DNA from: JBLHLB01 sp047618505
GTDB taxonomy: Bacteria > Planctomycetota > UBA1135 > GCA-002686595
DNA length: 11,065 nucleotides
Assembly (NCBI GenBank): GCA_047618505.1
Contig: JBLHLB010000109.1
Location: forward strand, 1-11,065
Reading direction: 5' to 3'
Below, one piece after another: positions 1-6,535 of the stretch. Made by a program: the position numbers and the translations under genes. Below the pieces are notes generated by a model. The model had not been told where the DNA came from and did not search any database. It saw nothing but the letters and a program-made list of their open reading frames with translations. Position 1 is the stretch's first letter. Every line of letters starts with the position of its first letter.

Positions 1-779
1 TCCAGAAGACTGATGTCCCCGGACAAACCCATGGCCCGGGCTAGCACCGTGTAGAAGCCAAAAATCGTGAACCAGAGCGGTACAGTGCACAGGAGCGCCA
101 GCCAGATGCGACCGCGATCGGCGGAAATTCGCAGTGCGTGGGACAGGGTGTTGAGCTTCCCCAGGAACTTCTCACCGTGACTCCAGTGGTGCAGCCGGAT
201 CCAGCGTAGGCACCAGGACAGCAGGCGAAAGAGCAGGTCCCCGCGCAGGGATAGCGAAACAAAGAAGACGCTACCGAAGGAAAGCAGTAACCCGACCAAC
301 CCCAGCCACTCAAGCCCGGGGAATCGACCGCTCGCCCGTAACACCAGACAGGCAGCGGCGAGACCCGTGCACATCATGGCGGCGTCAAGGAACCGCGAAA
401 CCAAGAGTGTCGCCAGGCCGACCGAAGACGGTACGCGACAACGGATACGCATGTAGAGGGGAAAGGCCGCCTCGCCCATCTTCGCGGGCAACACGTAGGA
501 GGCCATGTTGTGCGCACTGGAGATGAAGAAGGTCTGTCGGAACCCAGGGCGCCACTTGGCTGGGATCAGGATCCGAAATCGAAGGGCCCGCAGACAGTAA
601 GTCGTGACGTGCAGCCCCAGTGCCATGGCGTAGGCACCGGGTGGCAGGCCGACAATCGTCCGCACGACTTCCTGGGGACTAACGCCTCCCCAAGCCATCA
701 GGGCCCCAAGCAGCCCAGCCGCCAGGAGCACGGAGAGCAGGAGGCGAGTCGAGAGAGTTTTGAGGCGTTGCTTGGGCAC
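1..779 (-). CDS. Lysylphosphatidylglycerol synthase TM / YbhN (UPF0104) family membrane protein, 3'-truncated by window edge
   Basis: The reverse-strand frame stays open from a GTG at 777-779 to the window edge, giving 259 codons; the family is usually about 300-350 aa, so the C-terminus is missing. The N-terminus is basic (VPKQRLKTLSTR) and runs into a membrane segment at about residues 12-31. More hydrophobic segments lie near 47-65, 121-148, 156-177 and 225-248. The family signature is visible: LRALRFRILI at 63-72, then a loop with VLPAKMGEAAFPLYMR (96-111), then a helix ending in SRFLD (128-132). This matches the usual N-x-x-P-x-R-x-GE ... ER-x-x-D pattern of the MprF/AglD-type transmembrane domain. 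Such proteins are thought to move or handle lipid-linked substrates in the inner membrane; the substrate here is unknown. An in-frame TGA about 30 nt upstream leaves GTG as the only plausible start. It follows the HEAT-VWA gene after 49 bp, probably cotranscribed. Confidence 0.82.
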   Translation of the reverse strand, partial: MPKQRLKTLSTRLLLSVLLAAGLLGALMAWGGVSPQEVVRTIVGLPPGAYAMALGLHVTTYCLRALRFRILIPAKWRPGFRQTFFISSAHNMASYVLPAKMGEAAFPLYMRIRCRVPSSVGLATLLVSRFLDAAMMCTGLAAACLVLRASGRFPGLEWLGLVGLLLSFGSVFFVSLSLRGDLLFRLLSWCLRWIRLHHWSHGEKFLGKLNTLSHALRISADRGRIWLALLCTVPLWFTIFGFYTVLARAMGLSGDISLL

Positions 780-782
780 GGC

Positions 783-810
783 AGGCGGGGTCGGGTTCGG
801 GTCCCCGCCT
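783..810 (-). promoter_or_regulatory. GC-rich hairpin directly before the flippase-like start codon
   Basis: Perfect 8-bp arms (783-790 and 803-810, AGGCGGGG/CCCCGCCT) flank a 12-nt loop made of the hexamer TCGGGT twice. On the minus-strand transcript it ends 3 nt before the GTG start at 779 and begins 18 nt after the stop of the HEAT-VWA gene. The only purine-rich, Shine-Dalgarno-like stretch lies in its 5' arm. It could hinder ribosome entry, act as a partial terminator (there is no U run), or protect an mRNA end. The structure is seen; the role is inferred. Confidence 0.45.
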
Positions 811-828
811 CAGAGAATACGGATCGAG

Positions 829-3096
829 CTACTGGAAGCGAACGTGCTTGCCACCACTGTCTTCCGCCAACCACTCCAGAACCTTCAGGGAGCCCCCCAC
901 GGCCACGGTGTGGATCACCACGTTGCGATTCTTGTTCCAGGCCGCCACGCGACTGCGGATCCCGCCGGGGTCCGTCACGCTCCCAACCGTGGGCTCGCCG
1001 TCGGAGAGCACGAAGATCGTGTCGACCTCGGCATCTTGGAAGGCTAGCTCCAGGGCTCCAAAGAGATTCGTGCCGCCCCCGGCCCCCAGCCGCGACACGT
1101 AGACGCGCGCGTCCTCCAGGGCCTCCTCGTCGAAGACTGTGATCGACTTGCGCCAGGAACTCACGCCGCCTGAGAAGACGATCAAGTTGAAGAGGCTGGC
1201 ACGGTCGAGCGCCTCGACAACCCTGGCGAGTTCCTCCTTAGCCACGGCAAGTCGTGTCGCACCGCGTTCGCCCGAGTAACGGGCCTGGGTCAGCTCCAGC
1301 ATCGAACCGGACACGTCCAGGATGAAGATCACGCGGTGGGACTCCACCTTGACGCCGAAGAATTGGGTGCGTGTAACCTCGCGCTGCTCACGTTCCAGGG
1401 CGACCTTCGCCACCTTACGCAACTGTGCTTTGGTCAGGACGGTGAACTCGGCCTGGGCATCCCCCCACCAGTTCGCCCAGCGCGTTGCATTCGTATCAAA
1501 GGGCTGTCCCGTCAAGCTAAAGAGAGCCCTGGACAACTCCGCTGCCAGGCGACCGTCCTCCACCTTCATCCGATCGATCATGGGCCCCACGGCCAAGGGC
1601 GTACGCATGGATTCGAGGGCCTTGATGGCCGCCATGCGCGTGGACCAATCCGGATGATCGAGTGAGAGCAGAATGACCTCCACCAGGCGTGTGTCGCCAC
1701 GGGTCCCAAGGGAGCGCAACGCAGCGTTGCGAATCGCGCGGTTGGAATCCTGGGCGTAGGCCACGAGCGCCTCTGCCCACTCGGGGTCATTGCGCCGCAG
1801 GACCGAAAGGGCGTCGACGACATCGGCGACCAGGTTGGGATCATCAGTCTTCTCGGCCAGCTTCTCAAGGTCCGTGCGTGCCGCAAACATGTTACGCACG
1901 GCGATGTAGGTCGTCGCCAAGCGCACGACGTCCGAGTCTTTGTCCCCGAGCAGCTTGGCCATGGCCTTGTCCACCTTCTCGCCTTCCAGATTGAGCGCCG
2001 CGCGCATCCAAAAGCGCTTCTCCAGGCGCTTGCCCTTGCCCAGCTTGCGCAGGATCAGTTTGTCGATCCCGGCGTCATCCAACTCGTCCAGGAAACCTGC
2101 TACACCGAACACGAAGGCCTCCCCCTGACCGGATCGCAGAGTGATTTTGATCAGCTCCTCGGCGAAGTCCGCGCCACCCTTGCGCAGGAGAACACTCGCT
2201 GCGTAGAGGCGATCCTCTACACCCGCACCGTTGAAGGTCAGCTGCTGGTGTAAAAGCTTGTCAACGCGCTCGTCGCCGCGTGCCTCTAACTCTTGGACCG
2301 CCCGGGCACGAATGACCGGGTCGCGTTCGGCCGCGGCCGCCCTGTAGATTTCTTCAACGTCAAGCGCTGAAGCAAGGGTGGCGAAGGCAATCGTGCGCAG
2401 CACGGGCAGGGGTCGCGCTTGGGGAACAGCGGGTTGTTCCTCTTCGTCCTTGTTTCTTCCTCCCCGGCGACGCTTGCCACTGGGCTCCGAACCCTGTTTA
2501 CGGCCCTCCCAAAGCTCCCGATACCAAGGGGTATCCGAGACTTGAAAGCTCCCCGCATGCCGACGCAGAGCCACTTCTCGAACCTCATCGTCCGCAACGG
2601 AGTTGACGATCAAGACCAGGAAGGGTCGGCCCAGGTTTTGACAGCGAGCGATCAGGTCCACTGCCGACAAGCGCAGGGTCCGATTGCCGGACAGGGTCGC
2701 GGCATCCATGAGCAACTGCAAGGCCCGTTGCTGCTGTCCTTCGACGTCGTCGAAGAGTGCAATGCCACGCAGAACCGCGTTGCGCATGTAGACGCTGCTG
2801 ACCTGGCCTTGAACGGTCACGAGAGCATCGAGCGCAGCCTCGGTCTTGATGTTCGCAAGATGCCGAATCGGCTCGATCTCACCGGCATCCCCGCTCTTCA
2901 GAATCACCTCAAGGAGTCCCTCAATGGTTGTCGGAAGGGGCTCTGCGGCCTCCTCTTCTTGCCCTGGGGAACCCATTTCTGGGGTGGCCCGCCCGGTCGC
3001 CGAGAGGGGCACGATCAAGGCCCCGAACAGCGCCCGAGACAGCAGCCAGAGTCCCAGGGAGCGAATTCGCAGGCTGAATCGTGTTCTCGTGTTCAT
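829..3096 (-). CDS. Exported HEAT-repeat protein with C-terminal von Willebrand factor A domain
   Basis: 755 aa from the ATG at 3094-3096. Residues 1-36 look like a signal peptide or membrane anchor: basic MNTRTRFSLRIR, then a hydrophobic stretch ending in LSATGRA. Helical HEAT-like repeats occupy about 55-195 and 233-545, split by a charged low-complexity linker (about 198-230, with KRRRGGRNKDEEE). The second block ends with the W-x-x-WW motif often seen after HEAT arrays in planctomycete proteins. The VWA domain (about 588-755) has a complete MIDAS metal site: DVSGS at 594-598, Thr676 in GGTNLFGAL, and Asp699 in LSDGEP, so it should bind a divalent cation and a protein ligand. The likely role is an envelope scaffold; the partner is unknown. 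An alternative TTG start at 3136-3138 adds 14 residues but would put a charged tail before the signal sequence. Neither start has a good Shine-Dalgarno site. It lies upstream of, and is probably cotranscribed with, the flippase-like gene. Confidence 0.88.
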   Translation of the reverse strand: MNTRTRFSLRIRSLGLWLLSRALFGALIVPLSATGRATPEMGSPGQEEEAAEPLPTTIEGLLEVILKSGDAGEIEPIRHLANIKTEAALDALVTVQGQVSSVYMRNAVLRGIALFDDVEGQQQRALQLLMDAATLSGNRTLRLSAVDLIARCQNLGRPFLVLIVNSVADDEVREVALRRHAGSFQVSDTPWYRELWEGRKQGSEPSGKRRRGGRNKDEEEQPAVPQARPLPVLRTIAFATLASALDVEEIYRAAAAERDPVIRARAVQELEARGDERVDKLLHQQLTFNGAGVEDRLYAASVLLRKGGADFAEELIKITLRSGQGEAFVFGVAGFLDELDDAGIDKLILRKLGKGKRLEKRFWMRAALNLEGEKVDKAMAKLLGDKDSDVVRLATTYIAVRNMFAARTDLEKLAEKTDDPNLVADVVDALSVLRRNDPEWAEALVAYAQDSNRAIRNAALRSLGTRGDTRLVEVILLSLDHPDWSTRMAAIKALESMRTPLAVGPMIDRMKVEDGRLAAELSRALFSLTGQPFDTNATRWANWWGDAQAEFTVLTKAQLRKVAKVALEREQREVTRTQFFGVKVESHRVIFILDVSGSMLELTQARYSGERGATRLAVAKEELARVVEALDRASLFNLIVFSGGVSSWRKSITVFDEEALEDARVYVSRLGAGGGTNLFGALELAFQDAEVDTIFVLSDGEPTVGSVTDPGGIRSRVAAWNKNRNVVIHTVAVGGSLKVLEWLAEDSGGKHVRFQ

Positions 3097-3190
3097 CGTT
3101 GGATCAAGGCCGGAGGGGTCAGCTCGACCGGGGGTCAACCTTTCGTGGAATCGCGCCGAAGAGGGTGTTCCATCCTACCGGGAGATTTCA
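3097..3190. promoter_or_regulatory. Divergent intergenic region between HEAT-VWA and 158-aa gene
   Basis: These 94 bp separate two divergent start codons, so promoters for both should lie here or slightly inside the genes. I see no convincing -10/-35 pair. Small inverted repeats are present (GGTC/GACC around 3117-3129, and TGGAA at 3146-3150 with TTCCA at 3168-3172), too short to call operators. Position is the main support. Confidence 0.3.
3180..3184 (+). promoter_or_regulatory. Ribosome-binding site of the 158-aa gene
   Basis: GGGAG lies 6 nt before the ATG at 3191. It is one of the two clear Shine-Dalgarno sites in the window and decides the start of this gene, whose frame is open much further upstream, into the divergent HEAT-VWA gene. 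Confidence 0.65.
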
Positions 3191-3667
3191 ATGCCTAGCG
3201 CAAACCACAGATCAAGTTACACGGACGCCACCAGCTCCCCCCCCGCGGCGGGCCAAACCAGCGGGATTCCGCAGCGCTCCGCACGGGCCATTCTGCGCAA
3301 GCTGCGCGACCTCGACCTGCGCGTACGTGGCCTGCTGGTGGATTCGAACAGCTGCGTCCAGCTCGAGGGCTGCCTCTGCCCGGACGCCCCCATCGAGGAG
3401 GGCCTTACCTATCGTCTTCGGCTAGACGACGGCAGTTCTGCAAGCTTAGACCTGGCCTGGGTCCAGGGCGCGCTCCAACTTTCGCTCGAGGGTGCCCAGA
3501 ACCTAAACCAGACTCGGCGGGTCGAGTTTGTCACCGACGACCGCGGTCGCGCCACGGCGCCCACGATTCAGGCGCGTATGCACCCAGATGCCTGCGATCC
3601 ACGCGAGGTAGAGCATTTCCTTCGGCGCCTGATCCGCGCGGCCTTTGCGGCGCCGTCCGCAGCCTAG
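3191..3667 (+). CDS. Hypothetical 158-aa protein, family not recognised
   Basis: The start is the ATG at 3191, chosen for its GGGAG site 6 nt upstream; longer versions of the frame would overlap the HEAT-VWA gene. The protein has no signal peptide or membrane segment and is probably cytoplasmic. Residues 1-30 are Ser/Pro/Ala-rich and likely disordered. Then comes a basic amphipathic helix (ARAILRKLRDLDLRVRG, about 32-48), a strand-rich middle (about 50-125, with repeated Leu-Asp alternation around RLRLDDGSSASLDLAW), and a C-terminal helix (REVEHFLRRLIRAAFAA). A helix-strands-helix order fits several small chaperone-like or regulatory folds, but I cannot name one. Three Cys residues (two close together in SCVQLEGCLC, plus one near the C-terminus in PDACD) do not form an obvious metal site. 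Codon use resembles its neighbours. Its stop overlaps that of mutY on the other strand. Confidence 0.72.
   Translation: MPSANHRSSYTDATSSPPAAGQTSGIPQRSARAILRKLRDLDLRVRGLLVDSNSCVQLEGCLCPDAPIEEGLTYRLRLDDGSSASLDLAWVQGALQLSLEGAQNLNQTRRVEFVTDDRGRATAPTIQARMHPDACDPREVEHFLRRLIRAAFAAPSAA
3664..3667. other. CTAG palindrome serving as both convergent stop codons
   Basis: The plus-strand gene stops with TAG at 3665-3667 and mutY stops with TAG reading the complement of 3664-3666. The two convergent genes therefore overlap by 4 bp, with no room between them for a terminator. Confidence 0.85.
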
Positions 3668-4833
3668 TCCGACCTGAGACGAGTGGACAGCACGCGCTTC
3701 AGTGCCTTGCGCGTGAGCCCGGTCAGTCCAACGCCCGAGAGCTTGTCCACGTCAAACCAGGCGGCCGTGTTCGCATCGGTGAAAGCCATCACCGCGGGTT
3801 GAACAAGGGCCTCCCGCAGGTCAGCGGTGATGCGATGTTTTGTGATGCTATGTGAGAGTTGGCCCAGTAGAGAAGCGGGCTTCTCCTCCACCAACCCCGC
3901 AGGGCCATGGGGAGCACGCGGCCAAAGATACGTCTCTTCGCCTGTGCCTGTAAGCACCTCACGCGTCGGCATTTCCCACATGCCCCCCATACGATCCTCG
4001 ATGGGGCGGCGAACCAATAGAACGTCGTTGCCGCGTCGCGCGACCAGGACCTCGATGCGAACATCGATGGGCGGTTTCTTGGGACGTTTGCGCGGGAGCT
4101 CGTCCACAAGTCCTTCTGCGTGTGCAATGCACACCGAGCGCAGGCGGCAGTCCTCACAACGCGGCGAACGGGGCGTGCAAAGCAGCGCGCCGAACTCCAT
4201 TATGGCCTGGTTCCAAGTCCCCGGTGCCTGGGCCGCGCGCGCATCGTCGTGATCATTCGGAACCAAGACCTGAGCCAAGTCCCAGAGCATACGTTGGGTC
4301 GGCCCACGATCGATTTCCTCCAGCACTCCAAAGAGGCGCGCGAAGACGCGGGCCACATTGCCATCCACTAGGGCGACGCCCCGGCCATAGGCAATCGAAA
4401 GCACCGCTCCCACGGTGTAGTCCCCCACGCCCGGCAGGGCGGCGGCCGCTTCGACTTGATCGGGGAAGCGACCAGCGTGTTCCGTCACGATCACCTGGGC
4501 AGCGCGGCGCAAGGTGCGCGCACGGTTGTAGTACCCCAGACCGCTCCACATGCCTACGACGTCGTCCTCCTCCGCTCGGGCCAGAGATTGCACCGTTGGG
4601 AAGCGTTTGAGAAAGCGCGCGTAGTGATCGAGAACCGCCTCGACGCGCGTCTGTTGCAACATCGCCTCGCTGATCCAAATCGCGTAGGCGTCCTGGGTTC
4701 GGCGCCAAGGCAAGTCCCGCCGCACCTCGAGATACCAAGTCGTGAGCACCGTCCGAAGGTGTCTACGGCGAGCACCGTCCTGGGCCAGACTCTCGACACG
4801 CGCATCCCGCACCCGTTGTTTCCTGGTGCTCAT
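3664..4833 (-). CDS. mutY: A/G-specific adenine DNA glycosylase MutY
   Basis: 389 aa. MutY removes adenine mispaired with 8-oxoguanine, starting base-excision repair that prevents G:C to T:A mutations. Features in order: WISEAMLQQT (53-62) with catalytic Glu56; helix-hairpin-helix LPGVGDYTVGA (133-143) with Tyr139 at the position held by Tyr in Geobacillus-type enzymes; VDGNV with catalytic Asp157; [4Fe-4S] cysteines Cys219, Cys226, Cys229 and Cys235 in the standard C-X6-C-X2-C-X5-C spacing; and a C-terminal NUDIX-like 8-oxoG recognition domain (about 258-385). In that domain the FSH loop reads Leu326-Ser327-His328, followed by ITKHRI. Length is normal for the family (about 350-390 aa). The ATG at 4831-4833 is 11 bp after the upstream SGNH gene and lacks a clear Shine-Dalgarno, so translation is probably coupled. 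The basic N-terminus of about 25 residues is less certain. Confidence 0.97.
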   Translation of the reverse strand: MSTRKQRVRDARVESLAQDGARRRHLRTVLTTWYLEVRRDLPWRRTQDAYAIWISEAMLQQTRVEAVLDHYARFLKRFPTVQSLARAEEDDVVGMWSGLGYYNRARTLRRAAQVIVTEHAGRFPDQVEAAAALPGVGDYTVGAVLSIAYGRGVALVDGNVARVFARLFGVLEEIDRGPTQRMLWDLAQVLVPNDHDDARAAQAPGTWNQAIMEFGALLCTPRSPRCEDCRLRSVCIAHAEGLVDELPRKRPKKPPIDVRIEVLVARRGNDVLLVRRPIEDRMGGMWEMPTREVLTGTGEETYLWPRAPHGPAGLVEEKPASLLGQLSHSITKHRITADLREALVQPAVMAFTDANTAAWFDVDKLSGVGLTGLTRKALKRVLSTRLRSD

Positions 4834-4844
4834 CGCTTGATTCG

Positions 4845-6524
4845 CTACTCGGCGCGAGGTGTCACGGCGCGCACTTCCGCAACCACGTTACGCGCGCCCG
4901 GAGCGTCGATTTCGATCAGGAGAATGTGATCGGACAGGGGTCTCTCCGCCCGCGCATAGATTACGTCTCGCCAGGCGACAACCGCTTTTTCACGCAGGAC
5001 CCAGCCCTCATGTCTAGCATCCCTCGGTCGCAGCGTGATGCGCACATTACCGCCCCCTACAAAGTCGCCGGCGACACGCACGAGGATCGCTTGGCCCTCG
5101 GGCAGGTCCGCCAAGGAGAGGGTCAGGGTGGTCGAGCCGGGTGCCTCAGCAGTTGCACTGTCAACGTGGAATTCGGATGCGCGATAGGTCCGCATATGCC
5201 CCAGGTCCTGCACCATGAACTGTTCGTTCCTCGGCAGACCAACGTTGCGCATCAAGACGCGCTCTCCGATCTCCTGCACGACAACATCCGGTCGCTCAAG
5301 GGCCATGATCGCGGGGTCGTGGATGCGGTATTGCCAGTAGAACGAACTGGTGGAGAAGGCCCGTGCCAAGAAGGGCACCAGCTGGCTTCCGTAGGAGTCG
5401 CGGAACATCAACAGGCGCGGAAGATCGGTCCGATTCTGCACCAAGCGAAAGGGCCGTTGGCGCTCCTCCGCGAGGTTCTCTTCCGCCCCTAGGGCTGTGT
5501 CGGGGATACGCACGGGGACCATGCCCTCCAGTTCGCGCGTAAATTCGATCGGAGTGCGCGCCGTGCTACGCACGATCTCATCGGAGAGCAGGTCCGCCAA
5601 ATTCAAGATCGCCGCCAGGTCGCCACCTCCGGCGGGCACCCGCTCAAAGGTAAAGTCCGCCGAATCGATGGGCAACAGTCCAGGCACGGCTTCGCGCAGG
5701 CGTTCAACCAGGGCTGCTGAGGCGATCATTGCGCCGGCGGCATTCCAATGGGTATCGGTGCGTCTGTAGAGACCACCGAGAGACTCCTTCGCGGCCAAGA
5801 GATCCGGGCGCAGGTCCACCATGGGGACGCCGGGGTAGCCGTCGCGTGCTTCGGTTGCAGCGAGCCACTCGAGCAGCTGATCGAGCCTCGTTACGGGGTC
5901 CTTGGACGACAACCCAGGGGGCAGGAACTCAGGATGAATCGTTGGTTTCGAGGGCGCGATCGTCAGGTAGTAAGACACGCCGCGATCCGCGAACCAGTCG
6001 CGACATTCCTCAAGGAAACGCTGCCACTCCAGCAACTGCGCCTGATTGAAGGGGAACAGTCCGCGCACCTGATCGAGGGCGGCCTGTTCCTGGTCACTCG
6101 CATTGGTGAAGAGCCAACCCTGCTTGCCAATCACGATATCCGCACGGGGCGAGACGCCGAGTCCCAACACATACCCACGGTGATGCAAACGAATCAGTTC
6201 TGTGCGGTAGGCGAAGTGGTCATCGAACCAGGTCTCGTAGAGCTTGGGCCAACGTTGCAGGGATTCGCTCCAGGCGTCCCAGTCGCTTCCGTGCGCGGCG
6301 GCCACGGAGGCGCGCAGTTCATCATCCGGGGCGAGAGCCGGGAATTCGGTCAGCACCCGCTTCTCGGAACTGGAATCCGCCGCACCCCAGCCGGCCAGTT
6401 GAGCCACCAGTGGGAAGGCCAACCCAAGCGCAAAACCAAGAATCAGAAGGCCGTCGCGCAGGCGCTCAATTGCGCTCTGTGCTCGCTCTAATGCGGGCTC
6501 GGGTTTGCGATCGGAGGAGGACAT
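4845..6524 (-). CDS. AlgJ/AlgX-like SGNH polysaccharide O-acetyltransferase with extra C-terminal domain
   Basis: 559 aa. In this family an SGNH/GDSL-fold domain on the periplasmic side transfers acetyl groups, supplied by an AlgI-type MBOAT partner, onto an exported polysaccharide. A short cytoplasmic tail is followed by one membrane anchor (about 25-46). The SGNH domain (about 100-425) shows GKQGWLF (133-139), the catalytic Asp-His pair in TDTHWN (Asp257, His259), and the nucleophile Ser377 in LMFRDSYGSQL, followed by the typical RPDVVVQEIGER (411-422). Residues about 430-559 form an extra strand-rich region (TLTLSLADL, ILVRVAGDF, NVRITLRP, HILLIEIDAPG) that may be a beta-sandwich, perhaps analogous to the carbohydrate-binding domain of AlgX. 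The ATG at 6522-6524 has an AGGA site 7 nt upstream overlapping the algI-like stop. It lies 9 bp after algI and 11 bp before mutY. The polymer acted on cannot be told from the sequence. Confidence 0.9.
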   Translation of the reverse strand: MSSSDRKPEPALERAQSAIERLRDGLLILGFALGLAFPLVAQLAGWGAADSSSEKRVLTEFPALAPDDELRASVAAAHGSDWDAWSESLQRWPKLYETWFDDHFAYRTELIRLHHRGYVLGLGVSPRADIVIGKQGWLFTNASDQEQAALDQVRGLFPFNQAQLLEWQRFLEECRDWFADRGVSYYLTIAPSKPTIHPEFLPPGLSSKDPVTRLDQLLEWLAATEARDGYPGVPMVDLRPDLLAAKESLGGLYRRTDTHWNAAGAMIASAALVERLREAVPGLLPIDSADFTFERVPAGGGDLAAILNLADLLSDEIVRSTARTPIEFTRELEGMVPVRIPDTALGAEENLAEERQRPFRLVQNRTDLPRLLMFRDSYGSQLVPFLARAFSTSSFYWQYRIHDPAIMALERPDVVVQEIGERVLMRNVGLPRNEQFMVQDLGHMRTYRASEFHVDSATAEAPGSTTLTLSLADLPEGQAILVRVAGDFVGGGNVRITLRPRDARHEGWVLREKAVVAWRDVIYARAERPLSDHILLIEIDAPGARNVVAEVRAVTPRAE

Positions 6525-6531
6525 CGGCTGA

Positions 6532-6535
6532 TCCT
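6532..6535 (-). promoter_or_regulatory. Ribosome-binding site of the SGNH gene, overlapping the algI-like stop
   Basis: On the minus strand the stop of the MBOAT gene and the AGGA site merge as TAGGA, 7 nt before the next ATG. This arrangement favours translational coupling of the two acetylation genes. Confidence 0.6.

Noticed and set aside
510..1142. Plus-strand open frame of 210 codons
   Set aside because: Arg/Pro-rich shadow of the flippase-like and HEAT-VWA genes, crossing both.
2846..3190. Upstream extension of the 158-aa gene to a 273-aa protein
   Set aside because: It would overlap the well-supported HEAT-VWA gene on the other strand by about 250 bp; the ATG at 3191 has a proper ribosome-binding site.
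5748..6491. Plus-strand open frame of 247 codons
   Set aside because: Antisense to the SGNH gene, whose catalytic motifs are intact; no recognisable domain.
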